Source: Heyndrickxia acidicola (GTDB lineage: Bacteria; Bacillota; Bacilli; Bacillales; Bacillaceae_C). Taken from it: a stretch of 64,000 bases of DNA. The notes under the pieces were generated by a model, which saw nothing but the letters and a program-made list of their open reading frames with translations, did no database searches and was not told the DNA's origin. Shown piece by piece: positions 32,603 to 42,396 of the stretch. How positions within the stretch are numbered: position 1 is the first letter of the stretch; each line of letters starts with the position of its first letter. The position numbers and the translations under genes were made by a program. The stretch lies in assembly GCF_001636425.1 (NCBI RefSeq), contig NZ_KV440953.1, positions 4,460,001 through 4,524,000 on the forward strand, read 5' to 3'.

Positions 32603-35485
32603 ATGGCACAGGATAAAATTATTGTACAGGGTGCAAGAGCACATAATCTAAAAAATATCGATGTAACCATTCCTCGTGACAAGCTTGTTGTGTTAACAGG
32701 TTTGTCCGGTTCGGGAAAATCGTCCCTCGCATTTGATACGATTTATGCAGAAGGACAGAGACGCTATGTAGAGTCCTTGTCTGCTTATGCCCGCCAGTTT
32801 CTGGGACAGATGGATAAACCGGATGTGGATGCTATTGAGGGGCTCTCACCGGCCATTTCCATTGACCAGAAAACGACGAGCCGCAATCCCCGATCGACCG
32901 TTGGGACCGTTACAGAAATATATGACTATCTTCGTCTATTATTTGCAAGGGTAGGGAGGCCGATATGTCCTAACCACGGGATTGAAATTACATCCCAGAC
33001 CATTGAGCAGATGGTTGACCGGATTATGGAATATCCTGAACGGACAAAGCTTCAGGTATTGGCGCCGATTGTGTCCGGCAGAAAGGGCTCGCATGTAAAG
33101 CTTTTGGAGGACATTAAAAAGCAGGGATTTGTGCGTGTAAGAGTCGATGGCGACTTGCAGGATTTAAGTGAAGACATCGAATTGGAAAAAAATAAAAAGC
33201 ATACCATTGAAGTGGTTGTTGACCGTATCGTTGTAAAGCCGGATGTCACTTCAAGGCTGGCGGATTCGCTTGAAACCGCCCTGAATCTTGCAGATGGCAA
33301 GGTCGTGATTGATGTCATTGGGGAAGAAGAGCTTTTATTTAGTGAGCATCATGCATGCCCTCTTTGCGGATTCTCGATTGATAAGCTTGAACCAAGAATG
33401 TTCTCTTTCAACAGTCCGTTTGGGGCTTGCCCTGAGTGTGACGGACTGGGATCGAAGCTTGAAGTGGATGTGGATCTCGTCATTCCAAATAAGGATCTCA
33501 CTCTTAAAGAGAATGCCATTGCCCCTTGGGAGCCAGTAAGTTCAAAATATTATCCTCAGCTTTTAGAAGCTGTTTGCAATCATTTTGGAATTGATATGGA
33601 TATGCCGGTTAAAGAGCTTCCGAAGCATCAGCTTGATAAAATCCTTTATGGTTCTGAAGACGAGGGAGTATACTTCCGGTATGAGAATGATTTTGGTCAG
33701 GTAAGGGAGAATTATATCAAGTTTGAAGGCGTAATCAGCAATGTAGCAAGGCGGTACAAAGAAACAGGCTCCGATTTTATACGCGAGCAAATGGAAAAGT
33801 ACATGGGCCAGCACTCATGTCCGCGCTGCAAAGGCTATAGGCTGAAGGAAGAAAGCCTTGCTGTGAAAATTAATAACCACCATATCGGCCAAGTGACAGA
33901 ACAGTCCATTGAGGATGCAAATGAATTCTTCTCCCATTTAGACCTTACAGAGAAGGAAAAGCAGATTGCGAACCTTATTTTAAGGGAAATTCGTGAGCGC
34001 CTTGGATTCCTTGTCAATGTGGGACTGGAGTATCTGACTCTGAGCAGGGCTGCAGGGACTCTTTCAGGAGGAGAAGCCCAGCGGATTCGCCTTGCCACTC
34101 AGATTGGTTCCAGATTGACAGGTGTTTTGTATATTCTGGATGAACCATCCATCGGGCTTCATCAGCGGGACAATGACCGCTTAATTGAGACAATGCAGAA
34201 CATGCGTGACATCGGCAATACCCTGATCGTGGTCGAGCACGATGAAGATACGATGCTTGCGGCTGATTATCTCATTGATATTGGGCCGGGAGCAGGCGTA
34301 CATGGAGGACAAATCGTATCGGCCGGCACACCGGAGGAAGTGATGGCAGATCCTCATTCCCTCACAGGCCAGTATTTATCAGGGCAGCGTTTTATTCCGC
34401 TTCCCCAGGAGCGCCGCAAGCCGGATGGCCGCTTTATTGAAATCAAAGGGGCAAAAGAAAACAACTTGAAAAACGTCTCTGTTAAATTCCCATTAGGGAT
34501 GTTCATTGCTGTCACAGGTGTTTCCGGATCCGGGAAAAGTACCATGATCAATGAAATCCTTCATAAGACCCTGGCTCAAAAGCTCCATAATGCTAAGACG
34601 AAGCCTGGTGAGTTCCGGGAAATCAAGGGAATTGACTACTTAGAGAAGGTCATTGATATTGACCAGTCTCCGATCGGGCGTACGCCGCGCTCAAACCCTG
34701 CCACATATACCGGGGTATTTGATGATATCCGGGATGTCTTTGCCTCTTCAAATGAAGCAAAGGTCCGCGGATATAAAAAGGGGCGCTTTAGCTTCAATGT
34801 AAAAGGCGGACGCTGTGAAGCCTGCCATGGTGACGGCATCATCAAAATTGAAATGCACTTTTTGCCGGATGTGTATGTTCCGTGCGAGGTTTGCCATGGG
34901 AAACGATATAATCGTGAAACGCTGGAGATCATGTACAAAGGCCGTAATATTGCCGATGTTTTAGATATGACCGCAGAAGATGCCTTAACCTTTTTTGAGA
35001 ATATTCCTAAAATTAAACGGAAACTGCAGACAATTGCGGATGTCGGCCTCGGATATGTGAAACTCGGGCAGCCTGCCACCACTCTTTCAGGAGGGGAGGC
35101 GCAGCGGGTGAAGCTGGCTTCTGAGCTGCATCGCCGGTCAACAGGCCGTTCCATGTATATCCTGGATGAACCGACAACCGGCCTGCATGTTGATGACATT
35201 GCCCGCCTTCTGGATGTTCTCCAAAGGCTTGTGGAAAATGGGGATACCGTGCTTGTCATCGAGCATAATCTCGATGTAATCAAAACAGCGGATTATCTTA
35301 TTGATCTTGGCCCTGAAGGCGGAGAAAAAGGCGGAACGATTGTGGCAACAGGGACACCTGAAAAAGTAGCCGAAACACCAGAGTCGTATACTGGAAAATA
35401 TTTAAGGCCTATCCTCGTTCGAGATGCAGATCGCATGAAAAAGCGGGTATCTGATTTGGAAAGTGTAGAGCTGACAAAATCGTAA
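32603..35485 (+). CDS. uvrA: Excinuclease ABC subunit A
   Basis: A 960-residue damage-recognition ATPase with two ABC modules. Walker A motifs are GLSGSGKSS (near residue 33) and GVSGSGKST (near 642); signatures are LSGGEAQRI and LSGGEAQRV; Walker B motifs are [10 protein letters not shown] and [10 protein letters not shown]. Zinc modules are seen as CPLCGF...CPECDG and CEACHGDG...CEVCHGKRY, with a further CPRCKGYRL. Cotranscribed with uvrB. Full length for the family. Confidence 0.97.
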   Translation: MAQDKIIVQGARAHNLKNIDVTIPRDKLVVLTGLSGSGKSSLAFDTIYAEGQRRYVESLSAYARQFLGQMDKPDVDAIEGLSPAISIDQKTTSRNPRSTVGTVTEIYDYLRLLFARVGRPICPNHGIEITSQTIEQMVDRIMEYPERTKLQVLAPIVSGRKGSHVKLLEDIKKQGFVRVRVDGDLQDLSEDIELEKNKKHTIEVVVDRIVVKPDVTSRLADSLETALNLADGKVVIDVIGEEELLFSEHHACPLCGFSIDKLEPRMFSFNSPFGACPECDGLGSKLEVDVDLVIPNKDLTLKENAIAPWEPVSSKYYPQLLEAVCNHFGIDMDMPVKELPKHQLDKILYGSEDEGVYFRYENDFGQVRENYIKFEGVISNVARRYKETGSDFIREQMEKYMGQHSCPRCKGYRLKEESLAVKINNHHIGQVTEQSIEDANEFFSHLDLTEKEKQIANLILREIRERLGFLVNVGLEYLTLSRAAGTLSGGEAQRIRLATQIGSRLTGVLYILDEPSIGLHQRDNDRLIETMQNMRDIGNTLIVVEHDEDTMLAADYLIDIGPGAGVHGGQIVSAGTPEEVMADPHSLTGQYLSGQRFIPLPQERRKPDGRFIEIKGAKENNLKNVSVKFPLGMFIAVTGVSGSGKSTMINEILHKTLAQKLHNAKTKPGEFREIKGIDYLEKVIDIDQSPIGRTPRSNPATYTGVFDDIRDVFASSNEAKVRGYKKGRFSFNVKGGRCEACHGDGIIKIEMHFLPDVYVPCEVCHGKRYNRETLEIMYKGRNIADVLDMTAEDALTFFENIPKIKRKLQTIADVGLGYVKLGQPATTLSGGEAQRVKLASELHRRSTGRSMYILDEPTTGLHVDDIARLLDVLQRLVENGDTVLVIEHNLDVIKTADYLIDLGPEGGEKGGTIVATGTPEKVAETPESYTGKYLRPILVRDADRMKKRVSDLESVELTKS

Positions 35486-35489
35486 TATG

Positions 35490-35521
35490 AAAAAGCTAAC
35501 TCTTAGTGAGTTAGCTTTTTT
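35490..35521. terminator. Bidirectional terminator between uvrA and the glycosyltransferase fusion gene
   Basis: AAAAAGCTAACTC and GAGTTAGCTTTTT form a 13 bp stem with a five-base loop, with A and T runs on both sides. Confidence 0.92.
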
Positions 35522-35563
35522 GTATGTCTTTTTTCAAAGCCAATAGAAATCTTTTATACTCTT

Positions 35564-38065
35564 TCATTTACAGACCTTTTCATAGAACATGGCAAGTGCA
35601 TCTTCACTATACTTTTTATAGTCAAACTTCTGAGCGTCGATTCTTCTTTCCTGGATGAAGTGCTCCATGCCTGCCCGAAGGCCTTCAATGGAGTTGTCAA
35701 CAACCATCCCGTACCCATCGCCGACAACGCTTCTTGAACCGGGGATGTCGGTTACAATGATTGGTTTTCTTAAAACCAGTGCTTCCAAAAGGACCATGGG
35801 CTGTCCCTCGTGGTTGGAGGAAAGGACAAAGCAGTCGCATTGATCCAATAAAAGATATGGATTCTCCAGCTGCCCTGTAAAAATTACCTGATCCTCTAAG
35901 CCCAGTTTACGAGTATGATCGATTAATTGCTCTCTCAGGTCGCCATCTCCTACAATGTACAGCTTTGCATTCGAATGGTTTCCTGCAATGGGGGCAAAGG
36001 CACTAATTAACTTTTTCTGATCCTTTTCAGGGCCAAGCCGCCCAATATTAATAAAATTAATGTCCTGTGCATGTGGGGTTGGGTACTGTCGGGCCTTTGG
36101 AAGCTGCAAAAAAGTAAAATCATGCTCTTCGCCAAATTCGTATTGGAACGCCTGCTGTTTTAATGACAAAATCTTATTATAATCAATGGAATTCATAACA
36201 AAATCCATTTTTTCCTGAGGTGCTTTTAGAATGTGGCTGAGCTGCCTTCTATTTTGTTCGTTTGTCAATTTTGATACGCTGATCACCTTGTCAAATTGGT
36301 CATAAAGCGAAAAGATCACCTTTAGATTCTTTCGGTGCGGATAGCGGTCAAGCACCTTCTTCTGAATTTCCATCCCCATATCGTTATGTAAGAAAATGCT
36401 TTTCTTTTTAAAGGAACCAAATCCTATCAAGGAGGTCCAAAAAGGGCTGTATCCGCTGAAATCAATGCCAATATCAAATTCCGTTCCGCCTGTAATCCGC
36501 TCGAGCTCCCTTTTATACATCTGTTCTGGCAGGACTCTTTGCATAAAACGGGAATAGGCGCCTCTTTGAAGAACAAGGTTGTGGCGGTACCATTCGGAAA
36601 GCGTGGCATTCCAGGAGCCGACACGGAAAAGATGCTTTACATTTTTATTAATCTTCGACAGATTCGATTGCTTTTCTTCTTTTGTATTATTCCCATAATC
36701 AATCAGTGTCACATCATATTGATTGTAATCAATGGCATTTAAAAGATTGATAACAGAGCTTGTAATCCCGTTATTTAAAAATCCGCCTGGATACAGAAGG
36801 ATTTTCGTTTTGTCGTTTTTAATTTTAGACAAATGGGGAGTAGGCTTTCCTTGAAAAACAGTTTCTATAAAGCGCTGGGTGGCAAGTCCATCATCGTTGT
36901 AGCAGTATGTTTGCAGAAAATGTTGGTATTTTGCAGCATACTGCTCTTTTTCTTCATCAGAATGCTGAATCGCATGAATGACTTCTTCTAATGTTCTGCA
37001 AACAGGGCCAGGCAGTGCTTCCAGAGGGATGTAGGTTCCTCTTTCCTTTAAATAATCTGCATCATCGTATGTAAAAAAGATGACAGGTTTTTTGGTTGGA
37101 AGGTATTCAAAGAAGATGCTGGAATAATCGGTAATTAACATATCAACAATAGAGAGCAGCTCGTTGGTGTCCAGTTTATTCGGCACACAGAGATGCCCCA
37201 TTTGATTTTGGTTAAAAAATTTATAAGCGTAATAATGAGATTTGAGCAGTACGATATAATTTTCACCAGCCTGCTGCTGAATTTCCTGAACGCTTTGCAG
37301 TAATGCTTCACTTTCATTGACTTCCTCACCCAACCGCCCTCTCCACGTTGGCGCATAAAGGATGATCTTCTTTTCTTCTGGTATGGAAAGAAGAGCCTTT
37401 ATTTTTTGCTGGTCTGCCTGGTACATGAGATCACCGCGGGGATACCCGGTATCCAAAATGCTCCCATTATAAAGGGAATACACATCATGGGATTTAAGGA
37501 GTGTTTCGGCGGTAAACCGATTCGGGCTGACCATATAATTACTAAAAAGAAAATTTTTCTGGATGTTCTTATGATCACTCAAGCCCCGAACGGGAATATC
37601 GATTCCCATTTTTTTTAAAGGAGTGCCATGCCAGATGTTTGCATAGATTTGTTCTTTTCTTTTATGAAAATAATAGGGAAAGGTCGTATCGTTTATTAAA
37701 TATTTCGCTACTGCAAGGCATTTAATATAGGCGGCACTTCTGTATTTGACAAAGATTACATTCCGTCTTGTTTTATAGTCGTCCTGAATCTGAGATTTAT
37801 CAGCTATCGCCCACACATGGAGACAATTCTGATAATCATTGTGATCAATAAGGTATTTAAATACGGCATAAGGATTTCCAGTCATACTTTGGCCGTGATA
37901 GGCTTCATAAAAAATGATTCGATTGTTTACAGGCTTTTTCTCAGTATACTTTGCATACATGGCCCGTTTGCGAAACTCCGTATCTACAAGAAACCTTTTT
38001 AAAGGTCTGAGAATAAAATAAAGCTTTTTTTTCGCTGTAGTTATATGCCTTTTGCTTATCATCAT
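35564..38065 (-). CDS. Fusion: CDP-glycerol glycerophosphotransferase + GT4 glycosyltransferase
   Basis: An 833-residue cytoplasmic-face enzyme. Residues about 45-410 are a TagF-like polyol-phosphate transferase: WHGTPLKKMG, GYPRGD, ILYAPTWRGR, MLITDYSSIFFEY and KPVIFF. Residues about 420-830 follow the GT-B fold of family GT4: IGRLGPEKDQKKLISAF, VIFTGQ, CDCFVLSSNHEGQPMVLLEAL and PIIVTDIPGS. The protein could add both glycerol phosphate and sugar to one polymer. The start ATG at 38065 follows GGGAGGA. The domain order is the reverse of that in the gene at 42397. The acceptor polymer is unknown; a wall teichoic acid or similar glycopolymer is likely. Confidence 0.87.
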   Translation of the reverse strand: MMISKRHITTAKKKLYFILRPLKRFLVDTEFRKRAMYAKYTEKKPVNNRIIFYEAYHGQSMTGNPYAVFKYLIDHNDYQNCLHVWAIADKSQIQDDYKTRRNVIFVKYRSAAYIKCLAVAKYLINDTTFPYYFHKRKEQIYANIWHGTPLKKMGIDIPVRGLSDHKNIQKNFLFSNYMVSPNRFTAETLLKSHDVYSLYNGSILDTGYPRGDLMYQADQQKIKALLSIPEEKKIILYAPTWRGRLGEEVNESEALLQSVQEIQQQAGENYIVLLKSHYYAYKFFNQNQMGHLCVPNKLDTNELLSIVDMLITDYSSIFFEYLPTKKPVIFFTYDDADYLKERGTYIPLEALPGPVCRTLEEVIHAIQHSDEEKEQYAAKYQHFLQTYCYNDDGLATQRFIETVFQGKPTPHLSKIKNDKTKILLYPGGFLNNGITSSVINLLNAIDYNQYDVTLIDYGNNTKEEKQSNLSKINKNVKHLFRVGSWNATLSEWYRHNLVLQRGAYSRFMQRVLPEQMYKRELERITGGTEFDIGIDFSGYSPFWTSLIGFGSFKKKSIFLHNDMGMEIQKKVLDRYPHRKNLKVIFSLYDQFDKVISVSKLTNEQNRRQLSHILKAPQEKMDFVMNSIDYNKILSLKQQAFQYEFGEEHDFTFLQLPKARQYPTPHAQDINFINIGRLGPEKDQKKLISAFAPIAGNHSNAKLYIVGDGDLREQLIDHTRKLGLEDQVIFTGQLENPYLLLDQCDCFVLSSNHEGQPMVLLEALVLRKPIIVTDIPGSRSVVGDGYGMVVDNSIEGLRAGMEHFIQERRIDAQKFDYKKYSEDALAMFYEKVCK

Positions 38066-38292
38066 TTGTTCCTCCCATTGGCTGCATCCAATAAGCTAGT
38101 TAGCATTTTTAGCTAAACTATTCTTTTATGTAGTATGGGAAGGTTTTAAATTTTTTATAATAAAATGGAAAAATTAATCTGTTTTTCATTTATTCGAAAA
38201 AATTGAAGGAAGGGTTTGAGAATAAAAGGAAGGAAGTTCGTCAGAGATCGCTTCATTGTTATCAGAATCGTGGGCTTAAAAAACGTGAAAAA

Positions 38293-38323
38293 TAAAAAAC
38301 CTCTCAATGGTGTCACTGAGAGG
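38293..38323 (-). terminator. Intrinsic terminator of the GT2 gene
   Basis: On the minus strand CCTCTCA and TGAGAGG form the stem and are followed by TTTTTTATTTTT, just after the stop at 38333. Confidence 0.85.
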
Positions 38324-38332
38324 GAGTGCATT

Positions 38333-39682
38333 TTATTTTCTTTTAAAAAGGCGCCGGTATAGAGTTTTAATATAATTGATTCTTTTCAGTTCAATATCGC
38401 CTTGATGGGTTTCCAGGCCGAAACGAAAACTCAAGCACCAAATTGGAACCTGAATCAAAAAGCCATCATTCTTGTAATCCGTCACCAGATAGCCCCAGAT
38501 GATCACTTTTTTTCCAGGATCGCGGTGAGAAGCATACATTTTCCGATTGCCTATTTGAATATATACTTTATCGCTTTCTTTCATTGAGTAAAACTCGCTG
38601 GTGAAGTAGCCTTTCATTTCCACATGGAGGCCCTTCAGTTTTTTTTCGGTTATATGAATAGAAGCTTCTTTGTCAATCTTGTCGATAAACTCAAGCTTTC
38701 CGAATTTGCCATCGTGTTTAAGATTTAATAAAAATTCTTTCCTGTAGTTTAAAAGGCTTTGCTCAAGAATATATTTATCCTCAATGAAAACCAGTAGTTT
38801 TTTTAGTTCCTCAACGAATATTCGGATTTCCGTTTCATTCAAGGTTTTTTCCATCATTTCATTATTCTTTTTAACCAGTAAAAGCTTGAGATGATACACG
38901 AGCAAAAATTGAACATACGGCAGGATTAGGCCGTGCATTTGTAATGAGGCGGTTACAAGCTCCATGTAGCCGGTTTGGAGCAGCTCTGTATACCGGTATT
39001 TATTTTTCCAGGCTGTATCAACCAATGAGTTCAGACTGATTCTCTGACGGTACCAGTATTTCGTTCCGCTGATCACGCCGTATTGCTGTTCGGAAAGAAT
39101 AATCTTATTAACAAACAGCGCATCCTCCCAAAAATAAAGGGATTCATTAAAGCGGACCTTCTCCGTTATAATGCTTCGGTCAATGAATATTCCTCCTATA
39201 TAAAAATGGGGAGAGCTGTATTCTTTATTAATGTCAATGACTCTGCTTCCTTGGTCAAAACGGTAATTCAAATTGTGCGATCCGGTTTTCTCTTCAAAGT
39301 AATAAATTGGAATAGCGGCTATTTTTACGGATGGATGTACGGAGAAAAACGCAGAAGCTGCCTCAAGGGCGTTCGCTTCCAGCTTGTCATCTGCATCCAA
39401 AAAGGTGATATAGTGGCTGGAGGGAGATACCAAATCCAACCCGGTATTCCTTGCGACAGCCGGTCCTGAGTTTTCAATTCTTTTGTATTTAATATTCTCG
39501 GGATAATTTTGTTTATATTGTAAACAAAGAGCCTCACTGTCGTCTTCGCTGCCGTCATTGATAAGGATGAGTTCAATATGATCTTTAAACGAAAGGGTTT
39601 GACGGATAATACTGTCTAAAGCTTCCTTTAAATAAGGCTCTGAATTAAAGACGGGCATAATGACCGAAAAAGTAGTATTCAT
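38333..39682 (-). CDS. GT2 glycosyltransferase with C-terminal beta domain
   Basis: A 449-residue enzyme. Residues 1-230 are a GT-A family 2 domain: FSVIMPVFNSEPYLKEALDS, LINDGSEDDS, and the metal-binding FLDADDKL. The last 150 residues look like beta strands (VEMKGYFTSEFY...VYIQIGNRKMYAS...). The same layout forms the first half of the protein at 42397, so this is the unfused counterpart. I place the start at ATG 39682 (MNTTFSV), seven bases after AGAGG; the longer frame from 39733 overlaps a good promoter. It faces the TagF-GT4 fusion gene in the same direction. Confidence 0.82.
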   Translation of the reverse strand: MNTTFSVIMPVFNSEPYLKEALDSIIRQTLSFKDHIELILINDGSEDDSEALCLQYKQNYPENIKYKRIENSGPAVARNTGLDLVSPSSHYITFLDADDKLEANALEAASAFFSVHPSVKIAAIPIYYFEEKTGSHNLNYRFDQGSRVIDINKEYSSPHFYIGGIFIDRSIITEKVRFNESLYFWEDALFVNKIILSEQQYGVISGTKYWYRQRISLNSLVDTAWKNKYRYTELLQTGYMELVTASLQMHGLILPYVQFLLVYHLKLLLVKKNNEMMEKTLNETEIRIFVEELKKLLVFIEDKYILEQSLLNYRKEFLLNLKHDGKFGKLEFIDKIDKEASIHITEKKLKGLHVEMKGYFTSEFYSMKESDKVYIQIGNRKMYASHRDPGKKVIIWGYLVTDYKNDGFLIQVPIWCLSFRFGLETHQGDIELKRINYIKTLYRRLFKRK

Positions 39683-39736
39683 TAGGTAGCCTCTTTTCTC
39701 TTGAAAATCGTAATCGAGCTGATTTTTTCCCATAAT

Positions 39737-39764
39737 AGTATAACAAGTGTTAACAATAAAACAA
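39737..39764 (-). promoter_or_regulatory. Sigma-A promoter of the GT2 gene
   Basis: On the minus strand TTGTTT (-35), a 16 bp spacer and TATACT (-10). It overlaps an upstream in-frame ATG, which is why the later start was chosen. Confidence 0.6.
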
Positions 39765-39929
39765 AGTTCAAGCTAGCTACTATCCCTTTCATCAAACTCT
39801 TAATAAAAAATTCAGAAATAAAAATTACAATTGAAGCATACATAAATACCTTTTAAAACGGGCTGTTACTCAAAGAAACTTTCTATTAATAAATAATTGA
39901 TAGTCTGAATGGTTGATTAACCCAATAAT

Positions 39930-40217
39930 TAACCAGCAAAAGGCCAAGGCATACTCATTATCCTCGTAAAAGATTAAATTAAGATTAATTTATTCATTGA
40001 AAAGGAAGATTTGAGACTCTTACGGAAAAAACAAGGTAAGGGAGAAGCCTACGATAATGATGCCCTAGCCTACATTGGAAAGCGAATGCTAAAACCGAAA
40101 TCAATCAGCAGGAAGGCCAGAGCCCTCTCATTATCCTTAAAAAATTCTAAATTACAATCAATTCCAAAGTTGATTGAAACCGAGGAATAAGACTTCTACA
40201 GAAAAAACGGTTTTAGG
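39930..40217. repeat. Decayed family B copies in the gap before gtaB
   Basis: TTGAGACTCTTACGGAAAAA at about 40009 through AAACCGAAATCAATCAGCAGG at 40110, and AAAGTTGATTGAAACCGAGG from 40162, follow the family B order (ends, linker) with heavy substitution toward A and T. An earlier fragment, TTAACCAGCAAAAGGCCAAG, lies near 39930. No gene is seen in the 800 bp gap. Confidence 0.6.
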
Positions 40218-40355
40218 CACTCCGGAACGTGCTAAACAAAATCAAATCATTGGCAAGAATGCCAATTGATGCAGCAAATAAACCTTGGATAAAATTGTCT
40301 CATATTACGAAGCCGTGACAAGATAGCAACCTGTGTCGAAAAATCAAAAATTATA

Positions 40356-40364
40356 TGTTATAAT
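40356..40364 (+). promoter_or_regulatory. Extended -10 promoter of gtaB
   Basis: TGTTATAAT is an extended -10 element 117 bp before the gtaB start. No clear -35 is present. Confidence 0.45.
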
Positions 40365-40480
40365 CTTGTTTGTTTAAAAATTGGAATTGCACTAAACTGC
40401 ATCCTATATTAATATTGACTTGCTTTATAAAAATTAATTGATTTTCCTTTATAAAAATTGTCTTTAAAGGGGTTTTAATA

Positions 40481-41359
40481 ATGAAAAAAATCAGAAAGGC
40501 CATTATACCTGCCGCTGGCCTTGGTACTAGATTCCTGCCTGCTACAAAGGCTATGCCAAAAGAAATGCTTCCAATTGTGGACAAGCCTACGATCCAATAT
40601 ATTATCGAAGAAGCTGTTGCTTCCGGTATTGAAGATATTATTATCGTTACAGGTAAAGGCAAAAGAGCCATTGAAGACCATTTCGACAAAAATCCGGAAC
40701 TGGAACAAAACCTAACGGAAAAAGGCAAGCTGGAGCTATTGGAAAAAGTTCAATACTCTTCTGACATGGCGAATATTCATTATATTAGGCAAAAAGAGCC
40801 ATTAGGCCTTGGACACGCAGTTTGGTGTGCGAGAAACTTTATCGGTGACGAGCCGTTTGCTGTTTTGCTTGGAGATGACATTGTACAAAGTGAGACACCT
40901 TGCCTCCAGCAGCTAATACAGCAATATGAAGATATACGTTCTTCCATTATCGGGGTTCAACAGGTTCCTGAAGATGAAACACACCGTTATGGAATCATTG
41001 ATCCTTTAAGAAGTGAAGGCAGGAGATATGAGGTCAGCAATTTCGTAGAAAAACCTGCAAGCGGTACAGCGCCTTCTAATCTGGCAATTATGGGACGTTA
41101 TATTTTAACTCCTGAAATTTTTGATTTGCTGGAAAAACAATCTACTGGAGCAGGCGGAGAAATTCAATTAACAGATGCCATCCAAAAATTAAATAAAATT
41201 CAACGAGTATTTGCTTATGACTTTGAAGGTAACCGATTTGATGTAGGGGAAAAATTGGGCTTTGTAAAAACGACTATCGAATTTGCTTTACAGCATGAGG
41301 ACCTGCAGAAGGAAGTTATTGAAGTGATGGAAGAATTGCTGAAAAAATATACTATGTAA
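40481..41359 (+). CDS. gtaB: UTP-glucose-1-phosphate uridylyltransferase
   Basis: A 292-residue nucleotidyltransferase that makes UDP-glucose for teichoic acid glucosylation and glycolipids. The N-terminal [27 protein letters not shown] holds the nucleotide loop and catalytic Lys; VLLGDDIV is the metal-binding region and VEKP binds the sugar phosphate. Its length is standard for GtaB/GalU. Start at ATG 40481 behind AAAGGGG. It sits among surface-polymer genes, which agrees with its role. Confidence 0.95.
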   Translation: MKKIRKAIIPAAGLGTRFLPATKAMPKEMLPIVDKPTIQYIIEEAVASGIEDIIIVTGKGKRAIEDHFDKNPELEQNLTEKGKLELLEKVQYSSDMANIHYIRQKEPLGLGHAVWCARNFIGDEPFAVLLGDDIVQSETPCLQQLIQQYEDIRSSIIGVQQVPEDETHRYGIIDPLRSEGRRYEVSNFVEKPASGTAPSNLAIMGRYILTPEIFDLLEKQSTGAGGEIQLTDAIQKLNKIQRVFAYDFEGNRFDVGEKLGFVKTTIEFALQHEDLQKEVIEVMEELLKKYTM

Positions 41360-41383
41360 TTTCCATAACATTACAATCTAAAA

Positions 41384-41429
41384 GGCTAAGCAAGTGGGAG
41401 GGACATGCCTCCCACTCCTTTGTTTAGCC
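41384..41429. terminator. Terminator between convergent gtaB and the ROK gene
   Basis: GGCTAA and TTAGCC enclose the stronger AGTGGGAGG / CCTCCCACT stem. The symmetric placement could serve both genes. Confidence 0.65.
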
Positions 41430-41441
41430 GCGGAAATACAG

Positions 41442-42329
41442 TTAAAGTGAATGGTGTTTTTTGAAAAATAATAAGGCGGCTCCAATCAGGCCCGCCTTAT
41501 CCTTATAACCAGCGGTGGCCAAACGTACAGTATGTGTATCCGGGTAAATCTTTTTTAAATGAACGGATAGGTTCGGGATAAAATTTTCCAGATTCGTAAT
41601 GCCCCCGCTAAAATAAACAGCAGGCGGATTGAAAATCTGAAGTAAATTGCTTACACCGATTGAATGGGATCGGTAAAACTGGTGTACAAGAGTCTCTGCT
41701 TCTTCATCCTCATTCCACTCTAAGGCATTGTAATTTTGAAGGATATGATGGAATTCTTTTTCTTCCATATCGCGATGGATTACTTTGGATATCTCCTTTT
41801 TAAGCAGTGGCACAGAACCAAGCCTATTCCAGTTTAAAGTGGTTCCCTGCTGGCTATCTAACACCATTGAGCCAAATTCGCAGGATCTGTTACTCATCCC
41901 TCTATAGCATTTATTATTATGGACGAAAGCCCCGCCAATCCCGGTTCCTAATGTAATATAGATAAAGGTATGGGGACGATCCTGGGATTTTAAACTTAAC
42001 TCGCTGAATGCTGCACAGTTTGCATCATTTTCAATAAATATTTTTTTATTTGTATTTAATACACTTTCCAAATGGACACCTGTCAATTTCTTTAATGTAG
42101 CACCATTCGTAATCGTGCCGGTAGTATTATCAATATAACCGGGCAAGCTAAAGGCGACTGCTTTAATATCTGTCTCGAATTGGCGGATGATTGAATGAAA
42201 GAAAGCTATAGGATCTTCCTTTATGGATTCTGTAGCAACCGTGTTGTAATGACTGATGTGCGAGTGGTGATCAATGAGTCCGTACTTTGTGAAAGTACCG
42301 CCAACATCGATACTCAGTACACGTTTCAT
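41442..42329 (-). CDS. ROK-family sugar kinase without the zinc motif
   Basis: A 295-residue kinase-fold protein. The phosphate loop DVGGTFTKYGLI is at residues 6-17, catalytic Asp is in ENDANCAAFSE, and the adenosine motif GTGIGGAFV follows. The usual ROK zinc site (CxCGxxGCxE) is absent: the equivalent region reads RGMSNRSCEFGSM, as in beta-glucoside kinases and other zinc-free members. There is no DNA-binding domain, so it is an enzyme rather than a repressor. I chose ATG 42329, six bases after GGAGGGG. It is divergent from the GT2-TagF fusion gene with 67 bp between starts. The sugar is unknown. Confidence 0.82.
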   Translation of the reverse strand: MKRVLSIDVGGTFTKYGLIDHHSHISHYNTVATESIKEDPIAFFHSIIRQFETDIKAVAFSLPGYIDNTTGTITNGATLKKLTGVHLESVLNTNKKIFIENDANCAAFSELSLKSQDRPHTFIYITLGTGIGGAFVHNNKCYRGMSNRSCEFGSMVLDSQQGTTLNWNRLGSVPLLKKEISKVIHRDMEEKEFHHILQNYNALEWNEDEEAETLVHQFYRSHSIGVSNLLQIFNPPAVYFSGGITNLENFIPNLSVHLKKIYPDTHTVRLATAGYKDKAGLIGAALLFFKKHHSL

Positions 42330-42396
42330 GTGCATCCCCTCCATATCAATAACGATTTTTTTATGAAAATTATACAGCAATAAGGGAGAATTAGCT

